Assembly (NCBI RefSeq): GCF_037042905.1 | Contig: NC_087254.1 | Span: 16,105,103-16,169,102 of the forward strand | Length of the DNA: 64,000 nucleotides | Direction: 5' to 3' | Source of the DNA: Lytechinus pictus | Lineage: Eukaryota > Echinodermata > Echinoidea > Temnopleuroida > Toxopneustidae | Notes under the pieces: generated by a model | Database searches by the model: none | What the model was told of the DNA's origin: nothing | What the model saw: the letters and a program-made list of their open reading frames with translations, nothing else | Translations under genes and position numbers: made by a program | Shown here: positions 1 through 12,620 of the stretch, piece by piece | Position numbering within the stretch: position 1 is the first letter of the stretch | How the letters are laid out: each line of letters starts with the position of its first letter

Positions 1-519
1 AATGGTGATATTAATTGTTGTATATATATATATATATGCATTTTTTTATTTATTGAATAAAACCACTCCCTACATATAATGTTAGAACCAGATAGATAGA
101 AAAATAGAAGAAAAAAAATCTAGGACAAAAGAGAGTAACATTTTCATACATGACATTATCTTTTTAAAATTTACCCCAATTGCAACCAAGCGCCTGGGGT
201 GTGCCCGCGCACCCTTTTGAAAATCACCCCTTTTTTTTGTATTCTTTATCCCGATTTATGATGCAAAATAAGTGGAGAGCACATACATTTGTACATTGTT
301 AAAGAAATGAGAATTGAAATTTAAAACAGTGTATAAAAGGTTGATAACCCCGAAAACCGATCAAAATCCTCAAAATGGCTAATTTTCAGGTCAATTAAAT
401 ATAGATTTTTTGCATTAAAAGGTTAACAAGTTAATGCTGCTTTACATCATGTATGATCAAAAATTATAGACTGATTATTCAACTGACCTTCAGAGAACAA
501 AAGCTGGGGCAGTCATCCC
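1..519. other. AT-rich non-coding DNA
   Basis: No ORF or recognisable element is visible in this stretch. It starts with a short TA microsatellite (about 24-37) and has several homopolymer runs. It is probably intergenic or intronic. Confidence 0.5.
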
Positions 520-771
520 AAGGCCGTACGCGGAGCGGGGGAGGGGGCTGAGGGGCAGCTACCCCACTCCGAAGGATTTTTTTTTAAATACCGAAAAATG
601 TTCACAAAACTAACCAATATTGTGCACGAAATCCCTCCAAAACACTTTAGAAAATGCAAAAGTGCCCAATAACCAGCTCGGCCGCTTCGTTCCTTGCTTT
701 AGAGTTTCTTCAAAAAAATTACGCATCTTACCCCCCCCCCCCTCCCCCGAAAAAAACTGCGTACGGCCATG
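520..771. mobile_element. Short hAT-like MITE
   Basis: The left end reads AAGGCCGTACGC. The complement of the right end reads CATGGCCGTACGC, which makes a near-perfect terminal inverted repeat. The flanking octamers 512-519 and 772-779 match at 7 of 8 positions, the target-duplication length of hAT transposons. The 252-bp body has G-rich and C-rich ends and an AT-rich middle, with no transposase frame, so it is non-autonomous. The hAT assignment rests on the 8-bp flank and is tentative. Confidence 0.45.
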
Positions 772-798
772 GTCACCCCCCCCCCCCCCATGAACACT

Positions 799-812
799 GA
801 TCGACACCCATG
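799..812 (-). mobile_element. Orphan hAT-like terminus
   Basis: GATCGACACCCATG here is identical to the right-hand terminus of the 1,810-bp element at 50977-52786. No matching left end was found upstream, so this is probably the remnant of a truncated copy. Confidence 0.4.
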
Positions 813-2233
813 GTGTAAGAATAATTTTTTTTTATATGAAGATGTTAAACTACAAATGATTAATTTTTCGTCAGTTAAAAGTGCGTAGGCGGATCCAGGA
901 GGGCCCCCTCCCCATTGGCAGATATAAAAAAAAGAAGGAAAGAAAGAAAAGAAGAGGGAAAGAGAGGGAAAAAAGAAGAGGAGGAAGACGAGTGAATAAA
1001 ATAGGATGAAGGGAAGACTTGGAAAATAATTCGATCCATATCCATCTCACAATTGAAAGTGCTTGAAATGTATAGAGCAGATATTGACTCTTTTTCAGTC
1101 GGAATATCTTCAAATCAATCTTCCGAGCTTAAGTCATGTGTTCTTCATGATTAACGTCTACTTTTATTCACATAGCTATTTCCAAGTTTTGCGCAAATCA
1201 TTTTACACGAACTTTTCAAAATTAAGAGGAAACACTTTTCGACAGTTATGTGGTCACTTGATTAAAGAGATCTGTACCAATGTTTAAATGTGAAAAAAGC
1301 TTCAGGATGTTGCAAATATATAATTTTACACCATTGTTTCTGAGTGTAAACATTTTTGATACGCACTGTATATAATATGAAAATCTTAATCTTTTTTCTT
1401 GAAATATCGGCAAATGATAAATCTAATGTCAGCGGCGAAAGACACAAATCATTAGGGGGTCAGTAACCTGAAAAACACTTCAAGTGGTACTCCGGGCTGA
1501 AAATGAAAAAAAATCAGATCTACCTAGCAAATCGCTGAATAGTTCATCAGAATCTAGAAACAAATACGAAGTTAATGAATTCTATAGCAACATTTAGTGA
1601 AAACATTTACGTGTATATGCACACTGTTATGAATAAGCATTAGGTGGGTTGATGATGTCATTTCCCACTTTTCTCTTGTGTTATTACATGAAATCATAAT
1701 TATTTCATATTTTCATACCTGTGTGTATGATACATTAATTCAGTTTTCATTCTTGGTGGGGAAAATATGAATGAACACGATATCAAATATATAACAAAAT
1801 ACAAGAGAATACTAAGTGGGGGATATATAATAATCATCTTGCTCATTGCATATTGACCAGGACATGCAAAGAGCTGTAGTGCCGAAATGCAACGTTTTGA
1901 AATATCACATCTTTGTTAATTCTTGCCCAATTTTGGTGAAATTTTCTGTTTTGTGATTCTGATTTTCTATGATCTATTCAAATCATATTATTTTCGGCCT
2001 GGAGTTCCCCTTCAACCAAAGTTCAAGATTTTGAAATTTCAAGATAATTTTGAAATTATCAGTAAGTATAATGGTAAACCTTAATAGGGGTAATTAATGT
2101 GGTAATGCCAAATAGGCCTACCATTCGATTTTTCACTTCACAAGAAATTCATGCATTTTCTTTCGAGAAGAGAAGATATCAATATACGTAGATCTCTGAT
2201 GGCTGTATTATTTTTATTGTTTCATGGTTGCAG
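813..2233. other. AT-rich non-coding DNA
   Basis: I see no supported gene. A purine-rich A/G tract spans about 925-993. Frames of 61-80 codons on both strands here have no recognisable protein character. Confidence 0.5.
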
Positions 2234-2662
2234 GATTTCAACGCGTATGCTTCGGCCTTCTTTGATGAAGAGATAGATGAACCCCTAATGAATCATCAAA
2301 GACTGAACCCCCATCAGGCAACCAGACAACATCCAGGCATTATGCAGGTAACGTCATCCATACGGCATTCAGACAGCATCCAAGCACCATACCAAGCAGC
2401 CAGACAGCATCCAAGCACCATACCAAGCAACCAGACATCATCCAGGCACTACACCAAGCAACCAAACAGCATCCAGGCACCACACCAAGCGACCAGACAG
2501 CATCCAGGCACCACACCAAGTAACCAAACAGCATCAAGGCACCACACCAAGCAACAAAACAGCATCCAGGCACCACACCAAGCAACTAGACAGCATTCAG
2601 GCCCTACACCAAGCAACCAAACAGCATCAAGGCACCACACCAAGCAACAAAACAGCATCTAG
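2234..2662 (+). CDS. Candidate exon running into a minisatellite
   Basis: A pyrimidine-rich stretch ending in TTGCAG (2228-2233) resembles a 3' splice site. The frame that follows opens with an acidic, non-repetitive segment (DFNAYASAFFDEEIDEPLMN), unlike the repeat peptides behind it. From about 2315 the frame enters the 31-bp minisatellite. Because 31 is not a multiple of three, the encoded H/Q/S/T-rich peptide cycles through all three frames before a stop at 2660-2662. No family is recognised. It could be the last exon of a host gene with a repetitive C-terminus, or a chance frame next to a splice-like sequence. Confidence 0.3.
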   Translation, partial: DFNAYASAFFDEEIDEPLMNHQRLNPHQATRQHPGIMQVTSSIRHSDSIQAPYQAARQHPSTIPSNQTSSRHYTKQPNSIQAPHQATRQHPGTTPSNQTASRHHTKQQNSIQAPHQATRQHSGPTPSNQTASRHHTKQQNSI

Positions 2663-2840
2663 GCACCACCATACCAAGCAACCAGATAGCATCCAGGCAC
2701 CATACCAAGCAATCAGACAGCATCCAGACACCACATCGAGCAACCAGACAGCATCCAGGCACAATACCAAGCAACCAAACAGCATCCAGGCACCACACCA
2801 AGCAACCAGACAGCATCCAGGCAACACATTAGGCAACCAG
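2315..2840 (+). repeat. 31-bp minisatellite, about 16 copies
   Basis: The unit centres on ACCAAGCAACCAGACAGCAT followed by CCAGGCACC and repeats head to tail. The main substitutions are AAC/GAC before the shared AGCATCCAG and small insertions in the later copies (such as an added ACC at about 2668). The minus-strand frames over this block, rich in C, W and L, are shadows of the repeat. Confidence 0.92.
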
Positions 2841-3500
2841 AGGTACCGTGAGATAATTTTATTTCAGATGAAAATTAGAATATCTCATACAATTATTGAT
2901 TATTTCAGAAAAAATACAATTTCTCGTATATATGTGAGAATTGTCCCTTAATTTTGGATGACCGGAGCAGTAAGGGTAGGGGCACCAGACCCCATCATAA
3001 TGTAGTCATCATGTATTTTATATACAAGCAAATGTTTGTGACGATTTGTATACATGTTATTTTCAGGATTTTAGGTTAATTTGTAGATTTGTTTATATTT
3101 AGCTTGTTTACATACATATACAAGAGAACAATTGCTGAGCTGTTTCATGAGCGTCTTTGGAAGGTGTGTGCGCTCTACAAATCTACACTTTTATTATTCA
3201 AATAAGGTACATTGTATAAATTTGTGTTCTCAGTTAAGACAACATTGTTTCCCAATACAATTATTGTTTCATCATAATGATCTAACTTCCCCTGCATTGT
3301 TTGTTTCCGTGCCTTATATAGCCGATGATGACCACAGCACCAGTATCTTGGTTCTCTCACTGGGCAGTGTTCGTTATCACCGTTGGCCATCACAGTCAGT
3401 ATTGTTGATATAGAACACATCTATATTACTTGGGTAACACTTGCTTTATCCTCTTCAAAGTGTATAAAAAATAGATCAGGTTGGTGTTTCATAAAGATGT
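2841..3500. other. Non-coding DNA
   Basis: No supported gene. The final 25 bases (GGTGTTTCATAAAGATGTTC region, from about 3481) resemble the end of a dispersed repeat that continues into the tandem duplication. Confidence 0.5.
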
Positions 3501-4006
3501 TCGTAAGTTACGTGCGACTTTACAAACCACTGGTGATCATATATCTTGGTAACTAAAACATCACCAACTGAAATCTTGTGTCCATCATTCACCACAATTA
3601 AGAAAAGATCATCAGTCATGAGTAAACTCGCCCTAAAAGGACTGGGGGTCATGATGCCCCCCCCCCCCCAAGCTCCGCGCGATGTTTCCGAAATCGAAAA
3701 AGATGGCGCCGCAAAAGTTATGACTTTTTCCTTTGAAATCTCGCTCAACTTCGTAAGTTAATACGTGCGACTTTACAAACCACTGGTGATCATATATCTT
3801 GGTAACTAAAACATCACCAACTGAAATCTTGTGTCCATCATTCACCACAATTAAGAAAAGATCATCAGTCATGAGTAAACTCGCCCTAAAAGGACTGGGG
3901 GTCATGATGCCCCCCCCCCCCCCCCAAGCTCCGCGCGATGTTTCCGAAATCGAAAAAGATGGCGCCGCAAAAGTTATGACTTTTTCCTTTGAAATCTCGC
4001 TCAACT
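3501..4006. repeat. Tandem duplication, about 250-bp unit, 2 copies
   Basis: Copy 1 (3501-3750) and copy 2 (3751-4006) both begin TCGTAAGTTA and end near CTCGCTCAACT. They differ by a 2-base insertion and by the length of a C run. The near identity means the duplication is recent. Frames of 70-123 codons on either strand simply span the two copies and are not considered genes. Confidence 0.92.
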
Positions 4007-4872
4007 TTTGAGACCAAATTCGCGAAATACGGGTATTGCATGGCGACGCCGCATTACTTTTTACGAGACAATGTCATGCCGAAAGTGGCTCATTTTTATA
4101 CTTTGTGAACAAAGTTTATGGGAGATGAAATTCATAAAAGGGTGATTATTTTTTGTTCTAATTTGTCTGCTTAATTAATTTAGGATTTAACTTAGTTGTC
4201 AACTAGTCTGTAATAATTTTCAATGAAAAAAAACAATGAACAAAAAATGGAGAAAAAAAAACAAAAAATACATAAAGAAAAAAATTGGCTTTCGGAATTT
4301 TGTATGGAAACCCTTGAATTAGATTACAAAGATGACATCTGGAAAAAAGGAAAGTTTGAAGTGAAATTGGCTGTTGAATATGCAAATAATGTTTTGTATA
4401 TTTGCATATTTTATTCATAATAAATAAAAATAATTATTTTCATAATTTTGTTTATACTGAAATGTAGTCTATGTGATAAAGAATGTGCGTGCCAAATTTC
4501 AGCGTGATCGCGCGAACGGCGGTTGAGATCAGAAGGGGGCATATGATGGCCCCCAGTCCTCAATCATTGTCAATACACCTCCAATAGCCCAGTCATTTTA
4601 GGGTTAAGAACAGCTTTAAATGAAACGCACACCAGGCGGATCATTTCATAAAAGAACTTGTGGAATGTTTTATCCGACAAGGTCTATTTTATCTGGCAGA
4701 TACTAAAGTAACATTGCTTATTAGCCAATCAAAATCAAGAAAAATTGTCTGATCTGACAAGTTGTCGGTCGATAAATGTCAATGTTCCCCTGTTTTCTGA
4801 AGCAAACGCCAAGGCAACTGACGAAACGGAGTTTGGGTTTAATAGCCACCAGTCATTTCAATGGTGTGGATT
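4007..4872. other. Non-coding DNA
   Basis: AT-rich with A-runs at 4225-4285. No supported gene. Confidence 0.5.
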
Positions 4873-5085
4873 TTAATCCCACCGCTGCCACCAATAGTGT
4901 TTATTGACATCGCGGTCAAAAGGCCGGTACTCATGCTGCTCTTGTTTAGCGATATTGCAAATCGATAATTGATACATTAACGAAAATGTCACCTCAACAA
5001 TGAAATGTAACGTTATCAAAAGTGACAAGAACACTACTAAAGTCTGTTTCTGGTGTTCTTCCAACCAGTCAATTCCCCTGTTCAT
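4873..5085 (-). CDS. Hypothetical 70-residue membrane peptide
   Basis: A minus-strand frame opens with ATG at 5083-5085; one upstream in-frame GTG is unlikely to be used. It has a polar N-terminus (MNRGIDWLEEHQKQ), then one hydrophobic stretch of about 24 residues (LVVFLSLLITLHFIVEVTFS) that could span a membrane, then a polar, aromatic C-tail ending HYWWQRWD. That layout is more protein-like than most short frames here, but no family is recognised. It points away from the candidate exon at 5184-5373, so the two could share a divergent promoter. It may equally be a chance frame. Confidence 0.22.
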   Translation of the reverse strand: MNRGIDWLEEHQKQTLVVFLSLLITLHFIVEVTFSLMYQLSICNIAKQEQHEYRPFDRDVNKHYWWQRWD

Positions 5086-5183
5086 TTCCACATAATCGTG
5101 AAAGTGATTCAGATATTGTAGATATTTAACACTGTATAATGAACTTCAACTGGAATTCTGGACTCCTACTCTTCTGCTTCTAG

Positions 5184-5373
5184 GATTTTCGGAACAGGAT
5201 GCGCCACCATACAGTACTTGCCAATGACATTGTGAGTCATCATCTGTAGACTTGCCCGACCCTACCATTTCACCCAAGACACTCTCATGAACACACACAT
5301 GAAGAATCAGAAGATGGATATGGGGACTCGCGAAGAGAAGACAAGATCAATCAAGAGAACCGAAATAATATCT
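5184..5373 (+). CDS. Candidate 5' coding exon
   Basis: A pyrimidine-rich tract ending CTTCTAG (to 5183) precedes this segment and a consensus donor GTAAGT follows at 5374. Within it an ATG at 5287 opens a frame of exactly 29 codons to the donor (phase 0), encoding a basic, hydrophilic peptide that begins MNTHMKNQKMDMGTREEK. Acceptor, start codon, open frame and donor agree with each other, but all are short signals. No downstream exon is recognised and no family can be named. Confidence 0.25.
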
Positions 5374-7222
5374 GTAAGTTTCCCAAACAAATTAAGTTGT
5401 TGGCAATATCTTGCCATTTGACAGGTGAAATTTCTAATGTGCATTCCAAATTACACATTTAAAAAGGGTTGAGGTGTCGGGTGCCATTGAGTTTTGGAAT
5501 TCATTTTGAGAAAGTTGAGAGTTCATGTAAAGAATTTATAATATAATTTCGTGTTTTTGGTAAATTTTGTGATTGTGAGCTTTTGTTCTCCATCTCTTTT
5601 TCTCTGTCAGTTTAACTGCTAGATAGCACTTAAATGGGGATAATCTGGACTTTAAATAATTATATCCGAACGAATGGTGAAAAATTCACAGAACAAAACG
5701 CTGAAAATTTCATGAGACAAATAATAAAGTTAACTCTTATTTTATCACCGTGATGTCCATAAAACCGTTTTGTGTAAAAAAAATAAAATAAAATGTAACT
5801 TATTTTACAACCTATTTTAATAAAATTTTCAGCGTAATGCCTTTTTCATTTTCTCTTCTTATTCGATCAACTTTTTATTTTGGTGGCACTTTCCTTTCAT
5901 AAGAGCTCCTGACCTCATTTACTGCAGTGACATCCATTAAAGGGAAAGTGGTAGCTTTGCTAGAGGTAACCACCCGTTAGCCACTTTAACATTAAAAGTT
6001 CCATATCAGAGATGCTGAAACATCACCAGCAAGAGAAAAACAATGGTAGTAACATGTCACTCAGGACACTAGGGAGATTTTGGAAGTGGGGGAGCTCACC
6101 TTAAAAAAAAGAAATTGATTAGCAAAAAGAGTTTTCGTTCCCCTCCCCCACCCCAGTATCCCGCTTCCCATAGTTGTCCATTGAAAACTGTTTGAGTGAC
6201 GTCGACTCTGATTGACCTATGTCACTCACTGTAGGGATGAGGTATGGTGCTTGGTTTTAGGTATTTGTGTATTTTCAAATAAAGAACAATAACTTAAAAC
6301 ATGTTTTCAGCACTGCACATCAACATTAATCAACTTTAATTGAGTTGCAATACATGATCCTTAAATTGATACGTGACTCCAGATAAAAAAGAAAATGACC
6401 AAATCGTTACAGCTATGTTAATTTGCAATTATAGTAACTTCCATAGAAAACTTGATCGTGATTGGCTGCTGAGCCCTCTTATCATGGTCGTTACCGTAAT
6501 GAAAAGGATACAATTGTTGTACCGGTAACTCTTTATGAAATTGACTCTTGGTCTGTTACTTTTTTTTCTTGATCAGCTCTGCAACTAACCTGTTGTCGAC
6601 CAAGACTTCAACCTCGTTTATATTCGAGCGATTCCCGCCAAGTTCATCCTGAGCCGTGATTGGAAGTAGATACATGCTCAAGTACACATCACCATCCATA
6701 CAGCCTGGTCAGCGAGGAGTGGAACAAAGTTTACAGTCCTTGTAAAGGTTATAAACTACCGTTTGCTACCGTTGCTGACAAAACTAAAGCTATTAGTTAT
6801 TACTCCCAATCTTTATCTTTGAAGGTCAAGCCCACCCCAGAAAATGTATATTTGAATTAATAGATAAATCAAACAATCATAACGTTGAAAATTGTTTCGC
6901 TTATTTTTCCCAAAACAGTTATATGGACAACTCAGTGACATGCAATAAGAGAGTCGATGATGTTCCTATCTCACTATTTCTCTCTCTTTTTTATCGTTTT
7001 AATTACGCAAATATTCCCATTTTTACAGATTTGACATGAAGGACAAACTTTACTGAACCATAAAATATTAAAACAATGGCAGTACCACATGTTCAGGGAG
7101 AAATATAACTTTGTTTCACAGGACAATTGAATTAGAATATTTTATATAATAACATACAAAAGAAATAGTGATTAGATGACGTCATCAATCCCCTCATTTG
7201 CAAATCGACCAGGATATGCATA
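5374..7222. other. Non-coding DNA
   Basis: No supported gene. A 66-codon frame at 6660-6860 starts at TTG rather than ATG and has no recognisable features. Confidence 0.5.
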
Positions 7223-7857
7223 CAGTGCGTCCCAGAAAAAAACGAAACCGAGATTTAGCGATGATTTATCATAACTTAATCAAAAATAAAATTGACAAAT
7301 GACCTACCAATGTAAAGCTTAGAATCTCCTCTTTCATCTGATATTACTTAGATTATTTCTCCTTCACGCATGAGTGAGCAAAAACAATTTGAAGAGGGGA
7401 TACCAAAAAGTCATTTGGCGGGTTGTATCTGGCTTTCAAAAGGAAAACCACATTTTTAAAAAGTTCAATATCTGCTCTTTAATTTGATACCTCAATTACA
7501 GAAAATGGTCAAGAAATAACAAAGTTCTTGTTATTTGAAATAAGGCTTGAATTTCAATAATTTCATAAAATGAAGAGGTTTTACAGGCTAGCGTTCAAAC
7601 TCACTCGATACTCCGTTTTGTTTACGATCAGCCATGCATTAAGTCTTTTGTTAACCATGCGATAGCTTCTGTGGGAAACTGGTGAAAACAGTTTATTTAA
7701 TGAAATTATGGAAATTCAAGCCTTATTTCAAGTAACCAGAACTTTGTTATTTCTTGACCATTTTGGGGTATTGAGGTATCAAATTAAAGAGCAGATATTG
7801 AACTTTTAAGACATGTGATTTTCTTTTTGAAATTCATATACCCCCCGCCAAATGAGT
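7223..7857. mobile_element. Mariner-like foldback repeat, copy 1
   Basis: It starts CAGTGCGTCCC directly after a TA dinucleotide (7221-7222), as expected of Tc1/mariner-type ends. Positions 7411-7568 and 7700-7857 form a long imperfect inverted repeat of about 158 bp around a 131-bp centre. A second copy at 57422-57864 matches 7223-7666 closely along its length. The expected matching right terminus is not seen after 7857, so this copy is probably truncated. There is no transposase frame. Confidence 0.6.
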
Positions 7858-8095
7858 AATGATTTATTTCTGAAATGTTTTATTAATGCATTTTTAAAAA
7901 ATATCAGTTTTAAAGGAGCAGCGAACTGAAAAACATTCATTGACCGTCTGATGTAAAAAGCTAGTTTTAAAATATAATAAGACTAATCTTTACTCGTACT
8001 GGGTTTCTTTAGATTGAAGTACTTCTGTTGTTACTAAGTTACATAATTACTACTGTATGTATTTATTCAGAAGTAATTTTTGCATGTAAGCATTC

Positions 8096-8532
8096 AAAGG
8101 GTAAGAAGTAAATTTTGTTGTAAGAATAGCAGAAAAAAATAATTAAAAATATATGTGAAGGTTTGAGAAGAATCCGTTGAAGAGTAAGAAAGTTATTAGA
8201 ATTTTAATTTTGGGATTTGTGACGTCATAAACGAGCAGCTGCCCCATATGTTATGTAATATAAAATGCATGAATTTTTTGTTTTCTTTTCACGATAGGGT
8301 GTGAAATTACAGTAAAAACATTTTCAATTTTCCGAGGAAATTACATTTCATTGATTTTTTTACCATTCGCTAAGTAGGAATGCTGCTCGAATTTGACGTC
8401 ACAAATCAAATAATTAAAATTCTAATAACTTTTTAACCCTTTGATGGATTTTTCCCAAACCTTCGGCCATATTTTTTTTTTTTTTCTGTTATTTTTACAA
8501 TAAACTTTTTTCAGGGTGAGCTTTCCCTTTAA
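8096..8532. mobile_element. Foldback MITE
   Basis: Arms 8096-8232 and 8393-8532 are inverted repeats of about 135 bp that meet at TGACGTCA-type ends around a 160-bp centre. The right end reads CCCT followed by TTAA (8529-8532), the target sequence of piggyBac-type and several other MITE families. The left TTAA is not preserved. It has no coding capacity. Confidence 0.6.
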
Positions 8533-11190
8533 GTAGACCAAGGATTGTTTTACAATCAGGGTTCACTTTATAGCTGTCTCATTTGACTAAAAATGAGATT
8601 GCTTTGTTTTTCCTCAATATAAACGTGTGTTGTTTATTATACAAGTGATTAGACATTTATTTCAAAGTGTGAGGCAAGAGGAGAGCTACTTATTATTTTA
8701 TAGGGCTCCAATCTTTTAATTACACTTTTTCCCACTTTCATTTTTTTTTTAGAAAGGACAATTCGGGCAGAAATGGATTTGACAACATTGGAACATCTAT
8801 TCTTAGTTTGTTGTGTGTAGAAAAGTCTTATCGTACACACACACACACACAAACAAGTTAATCAAGTAATGTCTATTAACAATGAGTACAAAAACACCGA
8901 ATTCGGAGAAGACACTTTTAGACACAATTGGCACCTCATTTGGGGTTGATAGTCATAAAAAATCAAATTATTGTTAGCTTTCGATCATGAAATTATTTGT
9001 AGCTTTGATGGTTTTTAGTTTTTAAATTCTGCATTTCAATCATCAATTCTGGTTGGTAAAACAATGCCTTAATTATGATCACTAACGATAAAGATGCGAG
9101 GGCTCGAAATTGAGAAAAACAAAATGAGACAGAAATTTAGGCCTAAAAATGCCAGATAAGTAAATATGTATCACTTTTTTTAAATGTTCTCTTGCAGGTT
9201 GCTCTAACAGTGTCCAACAGCTTGCCATCATAAATTTGAGATTACGATTCAAATATTTCTTCTTATGATGCATGGATTGAATATTTTTTCAAAGTATACT
9301 CCGATTGTAATACAACCCATAACAAGAATACAATGCTTATTATGGGTTTTGAACTTGGTTAGATTTGAGGAGTTGAAGACTCTAGGTGGTGCAATTAAGG
9401 CTGCTAGTACGTATCTGCTTAAAGTTATCAAAAAATAAGTTTTGTTAAGAAATTATGTATATTATTTGAAAATTGATTTTTCCATTGTATTTCACCAAAT
9501 CTTCCAGGCAAAATAACGAATTTTAAAGTTAAGCAAATGTATCATTATCAGAGGAACTCTATTCATCGGTAAATCGGTCTACCGTATTCTACCTAATTTA
9601 TGAAGTGCACTAGAAAAATCCGAACTACAAGTATCTCTGCAAATAACATATGTTTGCAAATAACATTATTAGCCTAAATTTTTAATTTATTTTGCCTGGA
9701 CGATTATTAAATGATCATATTACACCTCCTTGTTGTAACTTGTATTTATTTCCCCTCCACCTCTCTCTCTCCCTCATCTATCCCTCTCTGTCTCCTCTCC
9801 CTTCCCTCTCTGTCTTCCCCTCATCTCTTCCCCCTACCATCTACAAGGGCTATCACACTTGGTTGCACGAGCTTTTGATTACACTATATTTTGCAGACAA
9901 TAGTATTGCTTGTTAACGATAAAACAACTAATTGTGAAAGCCCCTCCATACATCCGGTGAACTTCATGAAATGTATGCTCAAATTAAACCTGATTTTAAC
10001 TATTACTTCAGCAAAAAGAATGTAACAAACTTCTGATTATTGATTTAAAACCTTTTGTGATAGATGCAAGAAACATTTGAAAACTTTGAAAATTGTCCAA
10101 AGAAGATGATTTCTGTTTAGCATTGTCAATTCTTGTCTTGTTAAACTGGTATAATATTTTCCATGCCCTTTCAGTGAATTAATAATAATCAAAAATACAA
10201 ATCAAATACTTGATTGAAAATAGAATGTGTGACAATGTATGCAGCACATTGTCAGAAAATGCTCTTCAAACGCATCTAAAATTTACATTGTGTGAAGTTC
10301 ACCTTTGTAAACTAAATATGTTGCAAAATGTATTATTTTCGTTGTTGGCAATTAAGAACCTTTAATACTTCTAACTTTATGAACATGGAAAAAGAATGGG
10401 TCGATTGATCAAGTATTCAATTGAGTGGATATTGGATTATTGTATAACAAAATAACATAATTCCACATGGTTGCTATGATATAAAAACTAAATTCAATGA
10501 AAAGAAGGGAAAAAAATTGCCATCAATATAAATCCATTTTGCAACATTCACCTCCCCCCTCTCAAAATAATCTGGAATCCGCAAGTCAAAATGTGACATT
10601 GTCCTTGAAAGTACTCTATAAGCTGAAATTTTGCGAGTCAATCACCCATAAAATTGTCCCCCCCCCCCCTCGAAAATAAAAATGGGGGCTGAATAAATTA
10701 AATCACTCAACCTTTGATGAAATAAAAACTGTACCTAAAAAAAGAAAAAAAAATCACAATGATTCACCTCGACCTTCTAAATTTACTATCTTTGCATTGT
10801 ACAGTACCCATAAATAAACTAAGAATTGAGGGTCAAGAACAATGTCACATTTGGCTTGCAAATAAGGGTTCCTTGACATTTGCTCCTGAGACGATTGCTC
10901 TTCTGGAGGAAGATCCTTAAAGCCAAACATAACTCCGACCTCTAACCCAATGCTAATTCAGAACTAACCCCATTAGAAAGGAGCAATTGACCCAGAAGCA
11001 AATGTCACATTACAGAAAGGGGGGGGGGGTCACAATAGATAGATGAAGGGAGGGGGGTCACAAAGAATAGGAAAAGGGGAGATGACAATAGCAAAAGGGC
11101 AGGCAACACACAAATAAGCATCACTAAAGAGCAAGAATTTTTCATTTTCCAAGGGATTTATTTCTCAAAGAAAAAAGTGTTTAAAAAAAA
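8533..11190. other. Non-coding DNA with microsatellites
   Basis: No supported gene. It contains an AC microsatellite (about 8835-8851), a pyrimidine-rich CT tract (about 9748-9835) and G- and C-homopolymers (10660-10670, 11021-11032). Confidence 0.5.
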
Positions 11191-11466
11191 TGACCAGCAG
11201 CCAAGAAGATTCATTCAAGTAAGGAGGTTGCCATAGCAGCTGACCTCTCAATTCAATGGAGCAAACCCCAAACATCACAAAATGGCCGGCCGCCTGATCC
11301 GAACTGGGGGTCTTCCTGCCAGAATCACACAATACATGATGCCACTACCCAGAGTCTCATTTTCAAGTGTGCAGGGTGGGGCACTGGACACTGTCATGCA
11401 TGATATACCCCATCTCTAATGTAGGTGCTTTATTTTCAAGTTCAATGATAACCTGCATAGCTAAGG
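11191..11466 (+). repeat. Dispersed 275-bp repeat, plus orientation
   Basis: This segment, starting TGACCAGCAGCCAAGAAGAT, matches the reverse complement of 15108-15382 along its whole length, including the shared core CTTCCTGCCAGAATCACACA. Divergence is moderate (substitutions and small indels). Confidence 0.75.
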
Positions 11467-12620
11467 GTAAGGAAGACAATGCATTCATTTTCCAAGCAAT
11501 TTTTTTTTTGGGGGGGGACTTAACCCACGTCATCTATATTTTGCCCCATCTTTTCTCTTCCTTACCAAATGAATCAGTGTGTTATAATCTCCTTTGTAGT
11601 CTCTCTATTCACCCTTGAACAAAACCACTACCTCATTGCCTTTAATCTGCTCATTACCCCCCCCCCCCCTCCTTCCCTCTATTCCCCCTCTTTCTACAAG
11701 TTTACCTGTGAATCCACCAATTGTGTTCTCTCTTCATACCTCCCTGTACTATCCATCAAGGGGAGCATTTCATGAATATTCACATCAGTGATTTTCACAG
11801 TCAGATGTTATAAGCTACTGTAAATCAATGCATCTGATTGGCTGAGAGCAAATTACTGATAATCACTGATAAAACTCTTCATGAAATGCTCTCCATATAC
11901 TGTCAATCTTTCTTTATTTCACATCCTTTCAACATTTATTCTCCATGACTGATATGTTCTAAATAATTTATCATAATTATATTTCATACATGTATATAAG
12001 AAGATGAATATTTGAGTATTATGATTAATCATTGTCACAATCCTTTGTGTATTTTTTTTTCATTTACAAATATCATTATATTTCAATTTGTTTATATTTT
12101 TTCCCCATCTTTCTTTATTTTATCTCAGTTTCATTAATTTTTTTATTCATTCATTATTATTTCTAATTATATATAAAAAAAAAAAATTTAATCTATATAT
12201 ATATATTTTTTTTTTTTTTGGGGGGGGGGGCTCTTTTCAATTGAGCAAATGGAAGATTTACAATTTTACAAATAAATACACACTTTTCTGTACATGATGC
12301 AATTGTGTTCCTATGAACTTCAATGAACACTGCATTTTGGTGAAAAAAAAAAAAGGGAAAACAATTTGATTTTTTGGTTTGTTTTTGTCAAGGGGACACC
12401 TAATGTTTGTGCTTGCATACAGTATTCATCACGTCTTTCACATAACTCTGAGAGATAAGGCAAGGGGCAGTTGGAAAGACATGACTTGTGAATCTAGACC
12501 TAATGGGTTAAATCCTCAACATAGGCTCGTCCAGAGCATGTGCACTTCATAATCCCACAATGGTTTAATAATGGCCTATCAATCATAACAAAACAATGCA
12601 TGTATTCTAGTTGTGAAGCA
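11467..12620. other. Non-coding DNA
   Basis: AT-rich, with long C, T and G homopolymers (11657-11669, 12208-12230). No supported gene. Confidence 0.5.

Noticed and set aside
3476..4011. Frames of 70-123 codons on both strands over the 250-bp duplication
   Set aside because: The same peptide appears in each copy only because the DNA is duplicated; no family or start context supports it.
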